In this document: positions 43,295 through 53,596 of the stretch, in pieces
Layout of the letters: each line of letters begins with the position of its first letter
Numbering within the stretch: position 1 is the stretch's first letter
DNA from: Flavobacteriales bacterium UBA7430
GTDB lineage: Bacteria > Bacteroidota > Bacteroidia > Flavobacteriales > UBA7430
Reading direction: 5' to 3'
DNA length: 64,000 bases
NCBI GenBank assembly: GCA_002478765.1
Contig: DLQO01000045.1
Coordinates: forward strand, 1 to 64,000
The notes under the pieces: generated by a model
What the model saw: only the letters and a program-made list of their open reading frames with translations
Told to the model about the DNA's origin: nothing
Databases searched by the model: none
Translations under genes and position numbers: made by a program

Positions 43295-44133
43295 GTATCG
43301 TAGGAAAAAAAATCAACTTAGAAGTTTTAAGAAGCACTGAAATAGGCTTGTTCTTAGACTCCGAAAACAAAGAGCATGATGGTATTTTATTGCCTAAACG
43401 ATATGTACCTATAGGAGTAGAGATTGGAGATTTTATTGATGTTTTCATTTACAGAGATTCTGAAGACAGAATCATTGCCACGCGTTTAGAACCCTATATT
43501 CAAGTTGGCGAATTTGCATATTTAAACGTAAACAAAGTAGAGTCCTATGGAGCATTTTTAGATTGGGGCTTACCCAAAGACCTTTTTGTTCCAGTATCCC
43601 AGCAGCGCTCATTAATGGTGAATGATGGCATCTATCTTGTTTTCGCATATATTGATGAACAGACGGATAGAATTGCAGCCACAGCTAAAGTTCACCGACA
43701 CCTTCAAAATGAAGCTGAAGGACTTGAGGTTGGAGAAGAGGTAGACTTGTTAATATGTGATGAAACTGATTTAGGTATAAGAGTGATCATCAACAACAAA
43801 TTTTGGGGCCTAATATTTCATAGCGAAATCTTCCAAAATCTTAGTGAGGGTCAAAAAACAAAAGGATTCGTGAAAGGCATTCGCGAAAGTGATTCAAAAA
43901 TTGATGTAACATTAAAAAAAGAAGGTATGGCTGAGGTTAAAGATGCTCGATCGCAAATCATTGAAGCGCTTCACGATGCCGGAGGGTTTTTACCACTACA
44001 TGACAAATCAGCTCCTGAGGCAATTTATGAGGAATTAGAAATGAGTAAAAAGGTCTTCAAAAAAGCCATTGGAAATCTCTATAAAGACAAAATGATAGCC
44101 ATTAAAAGAGATGGTATACAAATATTAGAATAA
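43291..44133 (+). CDS. S1 RNA-binding protein, CvfB-like
   Basis: This 280-residue protein has tandem S1 domains (VNKVESYGAFLDWGLPKDLFVPVSQQ near 84; LGIRVIINNKFWGLIFHSEIF near 165) and a C-terminal winged helix (FLPLHDKSAPEAIYEELEMSKKVFKKAIGNLYK), the CvfB/YitL layout. Characterised members influence virulence-gene RNA levels in firmicutes. I chose the ATG at 43291, which overlaps the yaaA stop as ATGA, over an in-frame ATG at 43276. Confidence 0.85.
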   Translation: MSIVGKKINLEVLRSTEIGLFLDSENKEHDGILLPKRYVPIGVEIGDFIDVFIYRDSEDRIIATRLEPYIQVGEFAYLNVNKVESYGAFLDWGLPKDLFVPVSQQRSLMVNDGIYLVFAYIDEQTDRIAATAKVHRHLQNEAEGLEVGEEVDLLICDETDLGIRVIINNKFWGLIFHSEIFQNLSEGQKTKGFVKGIRESDSKIDVTLKKEGMAEVKDARSQIIEALHDAGGFLPLHDKSAPEAIYEELEMSKKVFKKAIGNLYKDKMIAIKRDGIQILE

Positions 44134-44156
44134 CCAACCCCAAGCTATTTACTGCT

Positions 44157-45395
44157 TCATTTTTTATTATACTTGGGCTTGCTTCCTTTGTAATTCGAAT
44201 TAAACTTTTTCTTTTTCCTATTTGGATTTGGTTTATTTCTTTTCTTTTCGGGCTCATAAACTGGAGCCTCACCCAAACCATCCGGAAGTGGGAGTTTGTC
44301 GATGGCTTTATCGATAAGTGCCTCGATGTTAAAGAATAAAATTTGATCTCTATCATTGATTAATGTAATGGCATGACCTTCAGAAGCATTTCTTCCCGTT
44401 CTACCAATTCTGTGTATATAATCCTCTGCATCAGAAGGAATGTCATAATTAATAACCAGAGAAATTCCTTTGATATCAATTCCCCTTGAAACGATATCAG
44501 TAGCCACTAAAGTTGTGAATTTCTTAGCCTTAAATTGCCCCATAACCTCCTCTCGCTCTTTCTGTTCCAAATCAGAAGACATGGCTTTAGAGGGGATTCC
44601 GTGCTTCTTTAACTCTCGTTGAATGACAGATATATTCTTCTTAGTAGATGAGAATACAATGACGGAATCAAAATCCATTTTCTTAAGTATGTGTGCTACT
44701 AATGGTGCCTTTTGCTTGTCATAAGCTAAGTAAGCTTCCTGACAGATTGTTTCAGCAGGCTTTGATATAGCCACGTTTACACGTGCTGGATTCTGAAGAA
44801 TACTTTGAGCAAGTTTCACAATTTTCGATGGCATTGTTGCAGAAAACAATAGCGTTTGTCGTTGCTTAGGCAGTTTATCAACGATTCTCATAATATCATG
44901 ATTAAAGCCCATATCCAACATGCGGTCTGCCTCATCTAAAATTAAGTATTCGACACCTGATAAATCAATGTTTGCAAGAGACAAAAAGGATAATAAGCGT
45001 CCTGGAGTGGCAATAATTACTTCAGTACCTTTCTTTAAAGCCTCTGATTGCGCTGTCCAAGTGTTCCCATCGCCACCACCATATACTGCTTGTGAACTCA
45101 CGTGAGCAAAGTAAGAAAACCCATCAAATTGTTGATCAATCTGCTGCGCTAGCTCACGAGTAGGAGCGATAATAATTGCTCTTATTTTTTTCTTTTTAAC
45201 CTTATGTAATTCATTTAATATGGGTAATAAAAATGCAGCAGTCTTCCCGGTACCAGTCTGAGCACAGGCAATGATATCACGACCCTCCATGATTACTGGA
45301 ATTGCTAGTTCTTGAACGGGAGTAGGCTTTTCAAAATACATTGCATCCAAACCTTCTTGAATGTCTTGGTGGAAATTAAGCTCCTTAAATGTCAT
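44157..45395 (-). CDS. DEAD-box RNA helicase, RhlE-like
   Basis: This 412-residue helicase has motif I AQTGTGKT (45-52), PTRELAQQ, DEAD in LILDEADRMLD, SAT, and motif VI HRIGRTGR. A Lys/Asn-rich tail of about 40 residues (from EKKRNKPNPN on) probably binds RNA. It unwinds RNA in ribosome assembly or mRNA decay and is often cold-induced. It is monocistronic and convergent with the CvfB-like gene. Confidence 0.93.
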   Translation of the reverse strand: MTFKELNFHQDIQEGLDAMYFEKPTPVQELAIPVIMEGRDIIACAQTGTGKTAAFLLPILNELHKVKKKKIRAIIIAPTRELAQQIDQQFDGFSYFAHVSSQAVYGGGDGNTWTAQSEALKKGTEVIIATPGRLLSFLSLANIDLSGVEYLILDEADRMLDMGFNHDIMRIVDKLPKQRQTLLFSATMPSKIVKLAQSILQNPARVNVAISKPAETICQEAYLAYDKQKAPLVAHILKKMDFDSVIVFSSTKKNISVIQRELKKHGIPSKAMSSDLEQKEREEVMGQFKAKKFTTLVATDIVSRGIDIKGISLVINYDIPSDAEDYIHRIGRTGRNASEGHAITLINDRDQILFFNIEALIDKAIDKLPLPDGLGEAPVYEPEKKRNKPNPNRKKKKFNSNYKGSKPKYNKK

Positions 45396-45445
45396 GCTTT
45401 CTTATTTTTGTATTTGTGATCATCAGGAAAACCTAATGAACAAGT

Positions 45446-46255
45446 TTATTTTTCTTCTTTATAGGCCTTAACTGCAGCCCTAACTGATCCGTATTTTAAA
45501 AGATATTTTTTAGCGGTATTAAAATCTAAATCAGTACCATCAACAACCATTCGGGAACCTCGATCCACTAGTTTATCATTACTAAGTTGCATATCTACCA
45601 TTTTATTTCCTTGAACTTTCCCCAGCTTTATCATTAAGGTGGTTGATATCATATTTAGGACCAGCTTTTGAGCTGTACCTGCTTTCATACGTGTGCTACC
45701 GGTTATAAATTCAGGTCCCACAACTACTTCTACAGGAAATTCAGCGGATTGGCTTAGTGGTGAATTCTCATTGCAAGTTATACAACCTGTCAAAACATTT
45801 TCTTTTCTACATGTATTTAAAGCCTCAACGACATAAGGAGTAGTTCCCGATGCGGCAATACCAATAACAGAGTCCATATCACTAATTTTATGATCTTTTA
45901 AATCTTCCCAGCCCCTATCAACATGATCCTCTGCAAACTCGACAGCCTCTCGAATGGCTCCTTCGCCTCCGGCAATTAAGCCGATTACATGATTGTTAGA
46001 AACACCAAAAGTTGGGGGGCATTCAGAAGCGTCAAGTATACCAAGACGCCCACTTGTTCCAGCTCCAATATAAAACAACCTCCCACCCTGTTTCATACGT
46101 GGAAGAATGTGTTCAACTAAATCTTGAATTTGTGGAATGGCCTCACTTACAGCGTCCGCAACCTTTTGATCTTCTTGGTTCATTTGAGACAACAATAGAG
46201 AAACAGACTTGTTTTCTAAATCGTCGTATAAACTCTCCTGTTCAGTTGTTCTCAT
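45446..46255 (-). CDS. murQ: N-acetylmuramic acid 6-phosphate etherase
   Basis: This 269-residue SIS-domain enzyme cleaves D-lactate from MurNAc-6-phosphate in cell-wall recycling. Signatures are GAGTSGRLGILDASECPPTFG near 67-87, IAGGEGAIREAVEFAED near 99-115 with the catalytic Glu residues, and GSTRMKAGTAQKLVLNMIST near 187. It is slightly shorter than E. coli MurQ (298) at the C-terminus, as in other Bacteroidota. No PTS or AnmK gene is adjacent. Confidence 0.93.
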   Translation of the reverse strand: MRTTEQESLYDDLENKSVSLLLSQMNQEDQKVADAVSEAIPQIQDLVEHILPRMKQGGRLFYIGAGTSGRLGILDASECPPTFGVSNNHVIGLIAGGEGAIREAVEFAEDHVDRGWEDLKDHKISDMDSVIGIAASGTTPYVVEALNTCRKENVLTGCITCNENSPLSQSAEFPVEVVVGPEFITGSTRMKAGTAQKLVLNMISTTLMIKLGKVQGNKMVDMQLSNDKLVDRGSRMVVDGTDLDFNTAKKYLLKYGSVRAAVKAYKEEK

Positions 46256-46294
46256 GGTTTAAAGGAAATTACACCTCGGTTATGCATACGACAC

Positions 46295-46783
46295 TCAGGA
46301 TGATTTGGATTCATCTAAATCAATATAGTCTAACAACGAGTCTTTTTTATTCATCACTTCTTCCATGGATATGAAAGTCTCTGTTCTACTAATTCCATCT
46401 ATAGAATGTATTCTCTTAAGAACTTTTCGAGCAGCTGCTGAATCCATAGCTCTAATTTTACAAAAGATACTGAACTGTCCCGTTGTGAAATCTATTACCG
46501 TAATCTGAGGAATTTCTTTTAATGTCTCTACAACACTATCAATACTCTTTGCCTGATCTAAGAAAACTCCTAAATATGCCGTAAAAGTAAATCCCAATTT
46601 AGAATAATCAATTCTTACCGTAAAGTTTTTTATAATTCCTAGATCTTCTAATCTTTTCACTCTAACATGCACAGTACTAGGTGAAACAAGAATCCTAGAG
46701 GCCAAGTCCGTGTATGAGATCTTTGCATTCGATGACAAATGCTTAACAATTTCTAAATCAACAATGTCAATCTTGTTTTTCAT
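46295..46783 (-). CDS. Lrp/AsnC family transcriptional regulator
   Basis: This 162-residue protein has an N-terminal winged HTH (NKIDIVDLEIVKHLSSNAKISYTDLA through STVHVRVKRLEDLGII) and a C-terminal RAM ligand-binding domain (FTFTAYLGVFLDQ on). It regulates genes in response to amino acids. It lies 39 bp upstream of murQ on the same strand; the E1 and proline-catabolism genes nearby could be targets, but that is a guess. Confidence 0.9.
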   Translation of the reverse strand: MKNKIDIVDLEIVKHLSSNAKISYTDLASRILVSPSTVHVRVKRLEDLGIIKNFTVRIDYSKLGFTFTAYLGVFLDQAKSIDSVVETLKEIPQITVIDFTTGQFSIFCKIRAMDSAAARKVLKRIHSIDGISRTETFISMEEVMNKKDSLLDYIDLDESKSS

Positions 46784-46926
46784 AACAATAATCTAAATAG
46801 AATATTAATGTTTTCACGAAAATAATTAAATTTTGTATGATATTCATAAAAATAAAGCTAATCCACTAAAATATTTCTTTTATCCAAGAAGAATTCTGAA
46901 ATTGAATCTAACAAACTGCTAAAATT

Positions 46927-47130
46927 ATGTACGGAGAATTAATTTACACAGAACATCAGCTAGAAAGTATATCTGAATATTACCTAGACACCGATGAAAA
47001 AAGAGTCACAGAGCTGAAAAATCTTGTAAACAATCGAATAAGAGTGTATTCCTACAGTTTGAATGAATTCAAAGAAGTGCATAAAAACTCAAAAGTCCTA
47101 GAATCCTTTAACAAACTGAACGCTAGTTAG
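46927..47130 (+). CDS. Small hypothetical protein
   Basis: This 67-residue acidic/basic mixed protein (MYGELIYTEHQLESISEYYL onward) has predicted helical character and no signal peptide. I recognise no family. It is alone between the Lrp gene (divergent) and the E1 gene (convergent). Coding status rests on an intact frame that fills the gap, a composition like real proteins and no better feature on either strand. Confidence 0.45.
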   Translation: MYGELIYTEHQLESISEYYLDTDEKRVTELKNLVNNRIRVYSYSLNEFKEVHKNSKVLESFNKLNAS

Positions 47131-47157
47131 TCCGACTCTTACATAGCCAAAATAAAT

Positions 47158-49566
47158 TTACGAAATATCGGTGAACTTTTTTGGATCAACTTGGCTCATC
47201 ATTTTGTAAACCTCTTCAAAAATTTCATCCACACTAGGTTTAGAAAAGTAATCCCCATCGGTTCCATAAGCAGGTCTATGGGGCTTTGCAGAGAGTGTTT
47301 TTGGCTCGCTATCTAAATGAAAATATGCTTTTTGCTCTTCTAAAACTTTCTGCATCATATAGGCAGTAGCACCACCAGGAACATCCTCGTCGACAAAAAT
47401 AACGCGATTCGTCTTGGATACACTTTTCGATATTGAATGATTGACATCAAATGGCATTAATGACTGTATATCGATTACTTCGGCAGAAATACCTTCAATT
47501 TCTAGTTCTCGGGCAGCCTCCATCACCAATCGCCAAGTTGAACCATAAGTAACAATCGTTATATCGGTCCCTTGCTTGGTAACATCTACAACTCCAACCG
47601 GAGTTTTGAACTGCCCTAAATTAGACGGTAATTTTTCTTTTAATCGATATCCGTTTAAGCACTCTATAATTACTGCAGGATCATCAGATTCTAACATCGT
47701 ATTGTAAAAACCAGCAGCCTTTGTCATATCTCTAGGAACGAGAATATTGACTCCTTTCAAAGAATTAACAAGCATTCCCATAGGAGAACCCGAGTGCCAT
47801 ATCCCTTCCAGGCGATGACCTCTTGTTCTAATAATTAATGGCGCTTTTTGGCCTCCCTTTGTTCTATAATGCAAACTAGCTAAATCATCACTCATGATTT
47901 GAATGGCATAGAGGATGTAATCTAAATACTGAATCTCTGCAATTGGTCGTAAACCACGCATTGCCATACCTATACCCTGACCTATGATCGTGGCCTCACG
48001 AATTCCGGTATCAGAAACTCGAACATCACCATACTTAAGCTGTAAACCTTCAAGACCTTGATTTACATCTCCTATTCGTCCCGCATCTTCACCAAAAATT
48101 AGAGTTTCTGGTTTTTGCGCAAAGATCGCATCAAAATTATCTCGAATTACAACTCGTGCATCAACTTCTTGGGCATTCTCATCGTACTCAGGTAAGATTT
48201 CTTGCACACTCAATGATGCGAATTCAGACTCGCTATACAAATGACTGCTGTATCGATCAGCATTCAGCTGCTTCTCTTTATTTAGCCATTCGATCAAACT
48301 TTTCTTAGCTGGAACATCATCCTGTCGAGCAAAACGAAGAGCTCTGCGAACAGCATTAAACATATCTTTTCTAACAGGCTCTGTATGAGCCGTTAATTCA
48401 TTTGCTAGTTTCTCAATAAATACTTTATTCGAACTTTGCTCAGCCAATTGCAAAAGCAATGACATAACATGGTGACGTTCGTCGTTGATTGGGTTTATGT
48501 ATTCATTCCAAGCCTTAATTTTAGCATGCCTTGCTGTTTTCTTTGCTTCAGAATATATTTCATCTAAATCCTCTTGATTAGCAATGGCTGTTTCGACCAT
48601 CCACTCACCCATTTTCTTGATGGGATCAAAATCAAGCTCCCACTGCAATCGCTCTTTAGACTTGTAACGCTCATGAGACCCCGATGTAGAGTGCCCCTGA
48701 GGCTGCGTAACTTCCATAACGTGAATAAGACAAGGAACATGCTCGTCACGTGCAATGCTCTCAGCTTGTTGATAGGTTTCAATTAAAGCTGGATAATCCC
48801 ATCCATTAACTCGAAATATTTCAAAACCAGATCCCTTTCCATCTCTTTGAAATCCTTTCAAAACTTCAGAAATATTCTCTTTAGTCGTTTGGTATTTGGC
48901 GGGAACGGAAATCCCATAACCATCGTCCCAAACTGACATAATCATTGGAAGCTGCAAAACACCTGCTGCATTGATTGCCTCAAAAAAGAGACCTTCAGAG
49001 GTGCTTGCGTCTCCTATAGTTCCGAAAGCAACCTCATTTCCTTTGTTAGAAAACGAAGTCCAATCGTGTAAATCTTTATTAGATCGGTATATTTTAGAGG
49101 CCTGGGCCAACCCTATCAATCGAGGCATTTGAGCAGCAGTACAAGAAATATCCGCAGACGAATTTTTGATTTGCATCAGATTTCTCCAAGTACCATCATC
49201 GTTTAAGCTACGAGTTGCGTAATGCCCAGCCATTTGACGACCGGCAGATGTTGGCTCTGAGACAACATCTGTATGCCCATACAACCCAGCAAACATTTCT
49301 TGAATGGTAATTTCACCAATGGCCATCATAAAGGTTTGGTCACGATAATAGCCCGACCTAAAATCTCCATCTCTGAATACTTTTGCCATAGCAATCTGCG
49401 CCAGTTCTTTACCATCACCGAAAATACCAAACTTTGCCTTACCTGTTAAAACTTCACGACGTCCCAACAAGCTTACGGCACGACTTTCACAAGCCAAGCG
49501 GTAATCCTCCAACAATTCTCGACGAAAGTCAACGAATGTAATTTCTTTACTTTTTGTTAATGTCAT
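47158..49566 (-). CDS. Fused alpha/beta E1 component of 2-oxoacid dehydrogenase
   Basis: This 802-residue thiamine-diphosphate enzyme has the E1-alpha domain in the first about 400 residues (GTIGDASTSEGLFFEAINAAG with the ThDP GDG-like site; HSTSGSHERYKSKE phosphorylation-loop-like region near 296) and the E1-beta domain in the rest (VFGEDAGRIGDVNQGLEGL near 490; RGHRLEGIWHSGSPMG; FVDEDVPGGATAYM near 735). It probably decarboxylates branched-chain 2-oxoacids. E2 and E3 genes are not in the window. The fusion is common in Bacteroidota. Confidence 0.9.
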   Translation of the reverse strand: MTLTKSKEITFVDFRRELLEDYRLACESRAVSLLGRREVLTGKAKFGIFGDGKELAQIAMAKVFRDGDFRSGYYRDQTFMMAIGEITIQEMFAGLYGHTDVVSEPTSAGRQMAGHYATRSLNDDGTWRNLMQIKNSSADISCTAAQMPRLIGLAQASKIYRSNKDLHDWTSFSNKGNEVAFGTIGDASTSEGLFFEAINAAGVLQLPMIMSVWDDGYGISVPAKYQTTKENISEVLKGFQRDGKGSGFEIFRVNGWDYPALIETYQQAESIARDEHVPCLIHVMEVTQPQGHSTSGSHERYKSKERLQWELDFDPIKKMGEWMVETAIANQEDLDEIYSEAKKTARHAKIKAWNEYINPINDERHHVMSLLLQLAEQSSNKVFIEKLANELTAHTEPVRKDMFNAVRRALRFARQDDVPAKKSLIEWLNKEKQLNADRYSSHLYSESEFASLSVQEILPEYDENAQEVDARVVIRDNFDAIFAQKPETLIFGEDAGRIGDVNQGLEGLQLKYGDVRVSDTGIREATIIGQGIGMAMRGLRPIAEIQYLDYILYAIQIMSDDLASLHYRTKGGQKAPLIIRTRGHRLEGIWHSGSPMGMLVNSLKGVNILVPRDMTKAAGFYNTMLESDDPAVIIECLNGYRLKEKLPSNLGQFKTPVGVVDVTKQGTDITIVTYGSTWRLVMEAARELEIEGISAEVIDIQSLMPFDVNHSISKSVSKTNRVIFVDEDVPGGATAYMMQKVLEEQKAYFHLDSEPKTLSAKPHRPAYGTDGDYFSKPSVDEIFEEVYKMMSQVDPKKFTDIS

Positions 49567-49778
49567 AAAATTTAATTCTGTCCATTAATCGGTTACAAAT
49601 TTAAGAAAAATCAACGAGGCTGAATATCAATACTCTAATACAATCTCAACTAATTTAAAGGACCCAAATTTACCTCGTCACCACAACAACTGTACAACTT
49701 TAACAAGAACCATTAAACCCATTAACAACAGTACTTAAGAAGTGTCTCAATAAAGCTTGCACAAAAAATCTTTTCAAA

Positions 49779-51410
49779 TCATTCTAAAAAGGGGTATCGA
49801 TAATCTTTAGCAGGCATAAAAGTCTCCTTAATTGTTCTGGGTGAAACCCACCGTAACAAATTCAACATGGACCCTGCCTTATCATTTGTACCCGATGCAC
49901 GAGCACCCCCAAAGGGTTGTTGAGATACTACTGCTCCGGTGGGTTTGTCGTTGATGTAAAAATTACCCGCAGCATTTTTTAACTTTTCTGAAGCACAGAC
50001 AATAGCATGCCTATCTTTTGAAAATATCGCACCCGTAAGACCGTATGGTGACGTAGAGTCTACCCGTTCTAAAATGACTTCAAAATCATTTTCATCATAA
50101 ATATAAATGGTTATTACAGGACCAAACAATTCAGTCTCCATGGTTGAGTATGTCGGGTTTTCTGTAACAATAACTGTAGGCTGTATGAAATAACCCTCAG
50201 ACTTATTGTATTCACCCCCCGCTATAACATCAGCGTCGTCATCAATTCTTGCTTGTTCTATGTAAGACGTTATTCGATCAAAAGATTCCTCATGAATCAC
50301 TGCATTGATGAAATTTGATAGATCTCCAGGATCACCCATTTTGATAGTGCGCAATTCTTCTAATATTACTGACTTCACCTCTTCCCAAATATTTTTTGGA
50401 ATATAGGCTCGAGATGCTGCTGAGCATTTTTGTCCTTGAAACTCGAAAGCTCCTCGAATAATTGCTGTTGCCACCTCAGTAGGGTCTGCAGATTGATGAA
50501 CCATAATAAAATCTTTCCCACCGGTCTCTCCCACAATACGAGGATAAGATTTGTAATTATGTATGTTATTTCCAATTTGTTTCCAAAGACTTTTGAAGAC
50601 GAAGGTAGATCCCGTAAAGTGTAAACCTCCAAAATATGGACTTGCTAATACCTCATTTGAAATCTCAGAAGGATCGCCATAAACAACATTTATAACACCA
50701 TCCGGAAGCCCAGCAGCCTTCAACAATTCCATTGTAATATGAGCTGAGTAAATTTGTGCATCTGAAGGCTTCCACACAACAGTGTTACCCATTATGGCGG
50801 GAGCAATACATAAATTAGCCGCTATCGAAGTGAAATTAAAAGGAGTTACAGCGTAGACGAACCCCTCCAAAGGACGAAATTCCATTCGATTCCACACCCC
50901 TTCCGAAGATTCTGGTTGCTGCTTAAAAATATCAGTCATGTAAAGCACATTAAACCGCAAAAAATCAATCAACTCACACGCCGCATCAATCTCAGCTTGA
51001 TGTACATTTTTTGATTGAACCAACATGGTGGAGGCATTCATCTTAGACCGAAAAGGACCTGCCAATAAATCTGCGGCCTTCAAAAAAATTGAAGCTCGGT
51101 GCTCCCAACGCATCTCTGCCCAACTTGATTTTGCTTCCATAGCTTCATCTATCGCCATTTTCGAATGAGCAGCACCCCCTTTGTGATAATGTCCAACAAC
51201 ATGCGTGTGCTTGTGGGGTGGAACTATTGACACTAAGTCATTCGTTCGAACTTGTTCAGCTCCAATGTACATAGGCACATCGATAACGCTCGACATCATT
51301 TTATCGTACTCTAAGATCACTGATTTTCGATCTTCTGAACCTATCTCAAATGAGCGAACCCGTTCACACGAAACCTTAGGCACATTAAAAAAACCTTTTC
51401 CCATATTCAA
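49779..51410 (-). CDS. pruA: 1-pyrroline-5-carboxylate dehydrogenase (PruA)
   Basis: This 543-residue aldehyde dehydrogenase oxidises glutamate semialdehyde to glutamate in proline catabolism. Signatures are TPFNFTSIAANLCIAPAIMGNTVVWKPSD near 190, FTGSTFVFKSLWKQIG near 266, VGETGGKDF with the catalytic-site Glu, and GQKCSAASRAYIP with the nucleophilic Cys near 327. It is a single-domain PruA, without the proline dehydrogenase part of PutA; no putA/prodh gene is adjacent. MGKGFF (third codon) is an alternative start. Confidence 0.93.
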   Translation of the reverse strand: MNMGKGFFNVPKVSCERVRSFEIGSEDRKSVILEYDKMMSSVIDVPMYIGAEQVRTNDLVSIVPPHKHTHVVGHYHKGGAAHSKMAIDEAMEAKSSWAEMRWEHRASIFLKAADLLAGPFRSKMNASTMLVQSKNVHQAEIDAACELIDFLRFNVLYMTDIFKQQPESSEGVWNRMEFRPLEGFVYAVTPFNFTSIAANLCIAPAIMGNTVVWKPSDAQIYSAHITMELLKAAGLPDGVINVVYGDPSEISNEVLASPYFGGLHFTGSTFVFKSLWKQIGNNIHNYKSYPRIVGETGGKDFIMVHQSADPTEVATAIIRGAFEFQGQKCSAASRAYIPKNIWEEVKSVILEELRTIKMGDPGDLSNFINAVIHEESFDRITSYIEQARIDDDADVIAGGEYNKSEGYFIQPTVIVTENPTYSTMETELFGPVITIYIYDENDFEVILERVDSTSPYGLTGAIFSKDRHAIVCASEKLKNAAGNFYINDKPTGAVVSQQPFGGARASGTNDKAGSMLNLLRWVSPRTIKETFMPAKDYRYPFLE

Positions 51411-51646
51411 TCATACATTAAACCATTATTACATAAACCCCATCGTTAATCACTTACACTCTGCCTCAACATTGTTAACCCAATAATTGGTTACAAATAG
51501 CGTGCCTTAGAAACACCAACATCAAAGAATCAACCAAGAATAGGCATTCAAAATTCAAGCTGATGTTGATAAGTTGGTGCATTGAATTTTTTGTTTTTTG
51601 TAAAACCAATTTTATAAAAAAGTATTATTGTTGTAAATAATTTATA
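51411..51646. other. Divergent intergenic region, pruA/apaG
   Basis: This AT-rich 236-bp region contains the promoters of two divergent genes. TATTATTG at 51622-51629 is a poor -7 match on the apaG side. Nothing else was recognised. Confidence 0.3.
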
Positions 51647-52033
51647 ATGAAATATAAAATAACAAAAGATATTAAGGTCTCAGTAAAACCTTCTTATGAG
51701 GGGAATTTTGACAGTATCGAAGGTAGTGTTGACGTATTTTCTTACCAAGTAATTATAGAAAACAATAGCAATCACACCATCAAACTCCTCAAAAGGCGCT
51801 GGCTTGTTTTAGATGCTGCCGACTATGATTATGAGATTGAAGGAAATGGTGTCATAGGAGAACAGCCCATTTTACTCCCTGGAGAGAAACACACCTATGA
51901 ATCCGGCTCTCAACTAAAATGCCCTATCGGCGCCATGAAAGGGAGTTATCTTTTCAAACGCTTAGCTGACAATAAAAAATTTCAAGTTGAAATCCCTCAT
52001 TTTCATCTTTTAGCCCCTTTTGTATTTAATTAA
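51647..52033 (+). CDS. apaG: ApaG domain protein
   Basis: This 128-residue ApaG beta-sandwich protein has the family core FSYQVIIENNSNHTIKLLKRRWLVLDA near 33 and EGNGVIGEQPILLPGEKHTYESG near 65. It was historically linked to Co2+/Mg2+ efflux and diadenosine tetraphosphate; the molecular role is unclear. It is convergent with the DUF5103 gene, an arrangement next to nqr typical of flavobacteria. Confidence 0.92.
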   Translation: MKYKITKDIKVSVKPSYEGNFDSIEGSVDVFSYQVIIENNSNHTIKLLKRRWLVLDAADYDYEIEGNGVIGEQPILLPGEKHTYESGSQLKCPIGAMKGSYLFKRLADNKKFQVEIPHFHLLAPFVFN

Positions 52034-52041
52034 ACCTGCTG

Positions 52042-53322
52042 TTAAAACATTCCTTTGGTTGTCACTCTTCGAACTCCTAAGAGTCGATCGTATCCATAAT
52101 CATGATCATACACGTAAACCAAAACAAAATAGTCTTGGCTGGTTTGATAAAAACTACCTTCTACATATTTCTGACTTAACTCTCCACTCTTTTGATTGTA
52201 GTACATGTAGGTATAATTATAATACCCTTGCTTTAACAACAACGATGTTTCGTAACAAGACTCTTCTGTATTGTAATCCATGCGTGCCTCTTTTTTAAGA
52301 TTCCAATCTGTTAAGCCCCCATATACAAAGAGATCTCCATCGGTTAAAAAAGGTTTCCGCTTTAAGCAAAAATTCACCCACACATAATCCGCCTCTACTC
52401 TAGGATCAGACTTTTCCATTACATTAACCACGTAATAGCCTTCCAAGTCTTGATCAAAACTATAGGGCTGGTTGACCCTAGGGTAATCTGGATGCAACAA
52501 AAAAACATCGGTTGAATCTGAAATTATCCTCTGAACTCTTTCCGTGTAATAACGTACACTCTTGGTATCGAAAAAACGATACTCGTTACCCGCATTAAAA
52601 CTAGATTCATCCTCAAAATCATACACCAATCGTTTGTTTTCTATATGACTTGGGGTCAAATTTGTTATCACATTATCCCAGCGATGTCCCTGATGAATGA
52701 CCAACTTCACATCTTGAATGGGGTTAATATAATCTGCATCTATAAAATTCACAACGACATCAACTTCATGATCCGTGTACCGACCCTGTGCTAATGTTGT
52801 CTGATGGACCTCAGCACCTATAAGAACGCTTTTTTCGTGAACCATAAAACGTTTTACAAAAAGAGCTCTGCTAGGCTGCTTAAAATCATAAACAGTTAGG
52901 ATGTAATTCCCTGACTTGATAAACTGAAAATCTTTATTTGGAAGAGTTAGTTCATAGTGTACGTAATTGCGTTTCGTGTTGAATGAAAACGCATAATCAT
53001 CAATGTAATTCTCAGTAAATCCATCAATGTATTCATTTGTGTGTAAGTCTGAGATTCTCCAATCCGCATTACAATGATTGATCGTGTATACGTAATCAAG
53101 TACCTCATAACCAAAATCATCAAATTGCAAGACCAATTCCTCGCTGGAATCCAAGTCAATAAGAGGGAAAGCAACAAGCGACTCCGCCGGTGTTAAAAGG
53201 CAAGACTTTACATTTTCACTGTAGATGGAGTCATGAACCACTTGACCTGGGTCCCAATGAGGCTGTGCTTCGGAATTGAACACAAACATTGCAGATAAAA
53301 TGAAAATTGATTTCAAAGACAT
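52042..53322 (-). CDS. DUF5103 secreted protein
   Basis: This 426-residue protein has a signal peptide (MSLKSIFILSAMFVFNSEA) and matches DUF5103 along its length: LVLQFDDFGYEVLDYVYTINHCNADW near 65, YVHYELTLPNKD and YILTVYD near 120-150. It is beta-rich and probably periplasmic or outer-membrane associated. The family is Bacteroidota-specific and of unknown function. It diverges from nqrA. Confidence 0.85.
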   Translation of the reverse strand: MSLKSIFILSAMFVFNSEAQPHWDPGQVVHDSIYSENVKSCLLTPAESLVAFPLIDLDSSEELVLQFDDFGYEVLDYVYTINHCNADWRISDLHTNEYIDGFTENYIDDYAFSFNTKRNYVHYELTLPNKDFQFIKSGNYILTVYDFKQPSRALFVKRFMVHEKSVLIGAEVHQTTLAQGRYTDHEVDVVVNFIDADYINPIQDVKLVIHQGHRWDNVITNLTPSHIENKRLVYDFEDESSFNAGNEYRFFDTKSVRYYTERVQRIISDSTDVFLLHPDYPRVNQPYSFDQDLEGYYVVNVMEKSDPRVEADYVWVNFCLKRKPFLTDGDLFVYGGLTDWNLKKEARMDYNTEESCYETSLLLKQGYYNYTYMYYNQKSGELSQKYVEGSFYQTSQDYFVLVYVYDHDYGYDRLLGVRRVTTKGMF

Positions 53323-53596
53323 TTAAAAAAAAATTAAGACGCTCATAGAGGGATTCAAATTACAACAAAAAATACGGGACTTTAAATAAATTTTACATGA
53401 TTGGATCAAGCTTTAAAATAATGAACCATCTTTCAAATAGCAGCGATAATAGGGCTTCAAAACCAAAAAATAAAATTAAAACTACCAATCTGAATTAAAA
53501 TTTACTTTAAATAAGCATCAAACTATTTAATAAGCGCTCTAAAATCATTACTTTTGCAATTCAAAATTTAGGATTAATCAATCTCTCATAACAGGC
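53323..53596. other. Divergent intergenic region, DUF5103/nqrA
   Basis: This AT-rich 274-bp gap holds the nqr promoter near its right end. Nothing else was recognised. Confidence 0.35.
53549..53556 (+). promoter_or_regulatory. Promoter -7 element of the nqr operon
   Basis: TACTTTTG matches TAnnTTTG, 41 bp upstream of the nqrA start. Confidence 0.6.
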